Positions 47,132 to 49,577 of a DNA stretch of 49,577 nucleotides are shown here, piece after piece. Every line of letters starts with the position of its first letter. Position 1 is the first letter of the stretch. Made by a program: the position numbers and the translations under genes. The notes under the pieces were generated by a model that was not told the DNA's origin, made no database searches, and worked only from the letters and a program-made list of their open reading frames with translations. Where the stretch lies: the NCBI GenBank assembly GCA_023091735.1, contig JALKBU010000309.1, forward strand, positions 1 to 49,577. Reading direction: 5' to 3'. The DNA is from Trichomonas tenax. Lineage: Eukaryota > Parabasalia > Trichomonadida > Trichomonadidae.

Positions 47132-47898
47132 TATGATGTTCAAAGCTTTAAAATTTTTTAAAATTGAAACAAATATATTAGAAATAATGTATTGTTACAT
47201 ATTTCATGGTTTAATTTTTATGAAAAATAAAATTCTCAAAATTTTGTGAAATTAATTTAAATGCAATATGTTCATTAATCATTTATCATCGATTTTTGAG
47301 ATATTTTTTAAAAAAATCATATCAAAAAGTGATTGTAACAGATAATAATTTAATGACACTTTTTGAAAGCATTCAAAATAAATATTTATTTTTATTATAA
47401 TTCTATCAATAACACTATTAGAAGTTGATTTACATAAAAATATTTTCAATTTCGCATCTGTTATTTCAATTAAACAATTAAATCGCAATGCATCAATTTA
47501 CCATCACACTGCGTTATCAACTGTCAAATATATGAAATAAACTTGTGCTCAAAAAAGTGCTCACTACTTCTCAATTTAAAAATGCTATCGCAGACTTCTC
47601 AAATTCAACCATAGGTGCTTTTAAACGAACACACTTAGATTCCAAAACTTTTGGTCACAAATTATTTTGAATTTGATTATTGTTCAATAGAAAAGTGACC
47701 ATATCTCAAAATGCAAAAAATTACCATTAAATATCAATAATACAATTATTTTTGATTCAAAGGATATCATTTTAAAAGAGAAAATTCGAGATTTCATGTT
47801 TTTTCATACACTTTTACGCCCGTAAAATGCATTTTTTATTTCTTGATAGACGATAATACATGTTTGCACAAAATTGCGTTGTCGAATATATATATATT
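47132..47898. other. Intergenic region, 767 bp
   Basis: AT-rich 3' flank of the PH-kinase gene (minus strand). Words like AAAAAGTG and GAAAAGTGACC occur near 47322, 47553 and 47690. No gene is seen. Confidence 0.35.
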
Positions 47899-49236
47899 TT
47901 AATTCATTATCATGGGTGAAGAAACAGAGGCGACGTAAGAGAAATCAGCAATACGCTGAATTGGTGTTGGAACTGTTGAACCAACCGAATCAATTGCTGG
48001 TTCAGCAGTGAATTCTTGATCAAAGTTGCTGACATCCTTCTTGTTTTTGATTGGTGGCTTGTAAGAAGGAACGTAGGACTTCGTGAGAACTTTGCTCCAG
48101 TCGATATCCTTGAAGAAAGGATGACTGATGATATCTTCGTATTTGAATCTCTTCCTATCTCTCTTCTGGAGAAGTCCGGTGATCAAGCTGGAGACATCAG
48201 GGTCTGCACCAGGCGGGAATAGAACCGGATCCATGAGAATCCTTTGGTACATTCTCGAAGTGTTCTGGTGGAAGAAAGGTGTCGTCTGGAAGAGCATTTC
48301 GTAGAGAAGAATGCCAAGAGTCCACCAATCGACAGCAGGGCCGTAGTTAACTCTTGAAATGACTTCGGGAGCCAAATATTCGTTCGTTCCGCAGAACGTT
48401 TTCGTAACTTCTGACTGTGACAAATCTTTTGCAAACCCGAAGTCTGTGAGTTTGATGTGGCCATCGGTGTTCATTAATATGTTCTCTGGTTTGAGGTCTC
48501 TGTATATGATGTCGTTTTCATGCAGGAAATGAAGAGCAGTGACGATTTCTGCAGCATAAATTCTCACATCTTCCAAAGGAATTGCGCCGATCTCTGACAT
48601 GTACTTGAACATTTCGCCACCAGCGACATACTCCAGGACGAGATAGAACTTCGTAGCGTTCTGGAAAGCGTAATGGAGCTTCACAATGAACGGATTGCTT
48701 GCGTTTACTAAAGTGTTTCGTTCTGACAATATCGTGTGAACTTTGTTCGCCATTGATAGGCGCTTCTTGTGTATCGACTTAATAGCGAACACCTCTCCAG
48801 TGTCAAGCTTCTCTCCGAGAACAACTTTTCCATAATTTCCTCGTCCCAAAACAGAAATGATTCTGAACGATTCGATCGTGAGGGAGTTATGTGTATAAGT
48901 GCAGGAACGTAAAGCGTGTATCCATTGGAGCATAGATTCAGGAGAAGGCGCTCTTAAGAATAATAATTCGTCAGAACCTTCAACTTCGATGCAGAACTTG
49001 CCGGATTCGTACGTACCCATATGGATTTTTGTTGTTTCTTGAATATTTATCGCAATTTCGGAAGCTTCCATGTTTTCATCTTTATAAAGTTTGAATATGG
49101 CGCCGTTTAGCGTTGCCCACTTCTTCACGAAGATTCCAATTTTGCCCCTCTTCTCGAGCCACCCGGAAAGTCCTTCGATTTTCTCACTTTCCATCAATTT
49201 TTCTAATTGTAAAGAATTGAAAATTCGGTAGAGCAT
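47899..49236 (-). CDS. PH-domain AGC kinase, Akt/PKB-like
   Basis: The product is 445 residues. An N-terminal PH domain (about 22-113) starts G-W-L-E-K-R-G-K and ends W-I-H-A-L-R. The kinase domain (about 124-375) has LGRGNYGKV, Lys153 (FAIKS), YRDLKPEN (245-252), DFG (265-267) and the activation loop TKTFCGTNEYLAPEV with Thr280 as the PDK1-type site. The AGC tail has F-D-Q-E-F-T and a final F-S-Y in IADFSYV, reminiscent of a hydrophobic motif. Akt-type kinases act downstream of phosphoinositides at the plasma membrane. ATGs at 49236 and 49194 are both possible; the second gives MESEKIEGLSGWLEKRG, a more typical PH start. TTTACATGTCA lies 38 or 80 bp upstream. Confidence 0.92.
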   Translation of the reverse strand: MLYRIFNSLQLEKLMESEKIEGLSGWLEKRGKIGIFVKKWATLNGAIFKLYKDENMEASEIAINIQETTKIHMGTYESGKFCIEVEGSDELLFLRAPSPESMLQWIHALRSCTYTHNSLTIESFRIISVLGRGNYGKVVLGEKLDTGEVFAIKSIHKKRLSMANKVHTILSERNTLVNASNPFIVKLHYAFQNATKFYLVLEYVAGGEMFKYMSEIGAIPLEDVRIYAAEIVTALHFLHENDIIYRDLKPENILMNTDGHIKLTDFGFAKDLSQSEVTKTFCGTNEYLAPEVISRVNYGPAVDWWTLGILLYEMLFQTTPFFHQNTSRMYQRILMDPVLFPPGADPDVSSLITGLLQKRDRKRFKYEDIISHPFFKDIDWSKVLTKSYVPSYKPPIKNKKDVSNFDQEFTAEPAIDSVGSTVPTPIQRIADFSYVASVSSPMIMN

Positions 49237-49577
49237 TGAATTCTGACTCCTGCCAATTTGTCAGCGATGGGTGTTTACATGTCATAAAATCACATTGTCA
49301 AATCCGACTTTTTGCTGATGTTTATTGAACAAAATCCATATTCCTTTACATTATGATCATATCTACTAATATGGAGTTGATTCTTAATTATCTCATTTTA
49401 AAATTTTTATTCAATAACTCGATGATCTCCAGGAATTTTGGGACTAAAAAGGGAAAATTTTTCCTTCTACGGTGTAGTCCCGCGACCTTCATAACTTTTT
49501 ATCTGATCAATATTTTTTCGATTTGAAAGTACTTTCATGTACATATTGATAGTTGTCTATCCAGTGGTATAAGTGGC
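49237..49577. other. Right-edge intergenic sequence
   Basis: Contains TTTACATGTCA at 49274-49284 and then AT-rich DNA to the edge. No coding frame is visible. Confidence 0.4.
49274..49284 (+). promoter_or_regulatory. TTTACnnGnCA element upstream of the PH kinase
   Basis: TTTACATGTCA followed by TAAAAT, 38 bp from the ATG at 49236 and 80 bp from the ATG at 49194. Confidence 0.55.

Noticed and set aside
1..49577. CRISPR arrays, bacterial operons or prophage
   Set aside because: The gene content is plainly eukaryotic and no regularly spaced direct repeats with unique spacers occur; the 19-bp array at 37.4 kb is too short-period and lacks spacers.

Overview
The window looks like a piece of nuclear genome from a parabasalid protist of the Trichomonas type. 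The evidence is as follows. Genes are single uninterrupted ORFs with no recognisable introns. Intergenic DNA is very AT-rich and coding DNA is richer in C and G. Many start codons lie only a few to about 20 bases after a TCA-Py-T/A initiator-like sequence. There is a eukaryotic cytoplasmic ribosomal protein next to an arginine deiminase with a short hydrogenosome-type leader. There are also BTB/F5-8C-type proteins and a relic resembling a trichomonad initiator-binding domain. The species cannot be fixed from sequence alone.

Layout. 0.3-17.8 kb is a dense housekeeping block: RPL7, a DYRK kinase, a 1,022-residue coiled-coil protein, an unknown helical protein, the splicing factor Snu17/RBMX2, an axis-like ARM/PH/coiled-coil protein, a small unknown protein, a WD40-like protein, arginine deiminase, a MAK/MOK-like CMGC kinase, a small membrane protein and the LisH-WD40 corepressor TBL1. 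18-20.4 kb is gene-poor, with a TPR relic and a strong hairpin. A plasma-membrane-type Ca2+-ATPase follows at 20.4-23.4 kb. 23.4-25.7 kb is a decaying block: an F5/8C fragment, a BTB-BACK-F5/8C gene and an RRM gene, each carrying stops or frameshifts. A divergent actin-related protein and a PAP2 phosphatase follow. 29.7-34.7 kb is a 5 kb gene desert that starts with the terminus of a repeat whose inverted copy lies at the left edge of the window. This desert contains a cluster of long fold-back hairpins. 34.7-45.5 kb carries a Ser/Thr kinase, a nonsense-inactivated IBD-like gene, a small membrane protein, an exocyst Sec5-like gene, a cullin, tRNA-Leu(UAA), a LisH/FOP-like protein and a basic cytoskeletal-looking protein. 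45.9-47.1 kb holds two more pseudogenes. The window ends with a PH-domain AGC (Akt-like) kinase, of which one of those pseudogenes is a relic paralogue.

The most interesting signals are not genes. First, an 11-bp element, TTTACnnGnCA, recurs in either orientation, usually within about 130 bp upstream of start codons. It appears as a five-copy array phased at 18-20 bp upstream of the Sec5-like gene, and as a pair spaced exactly 19 bp upstream of the gene at 44.8 kb. Second, a 1.1 kb stretch has six long hairpins, including a 43-bp stem with one mismatch. Third, several pseudogenes (two nonsense-only, others frameshifted) show recent gene decay beside intact genes.

All calls come from reading the sequence. 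No database search, folding program or alignment tool was run.
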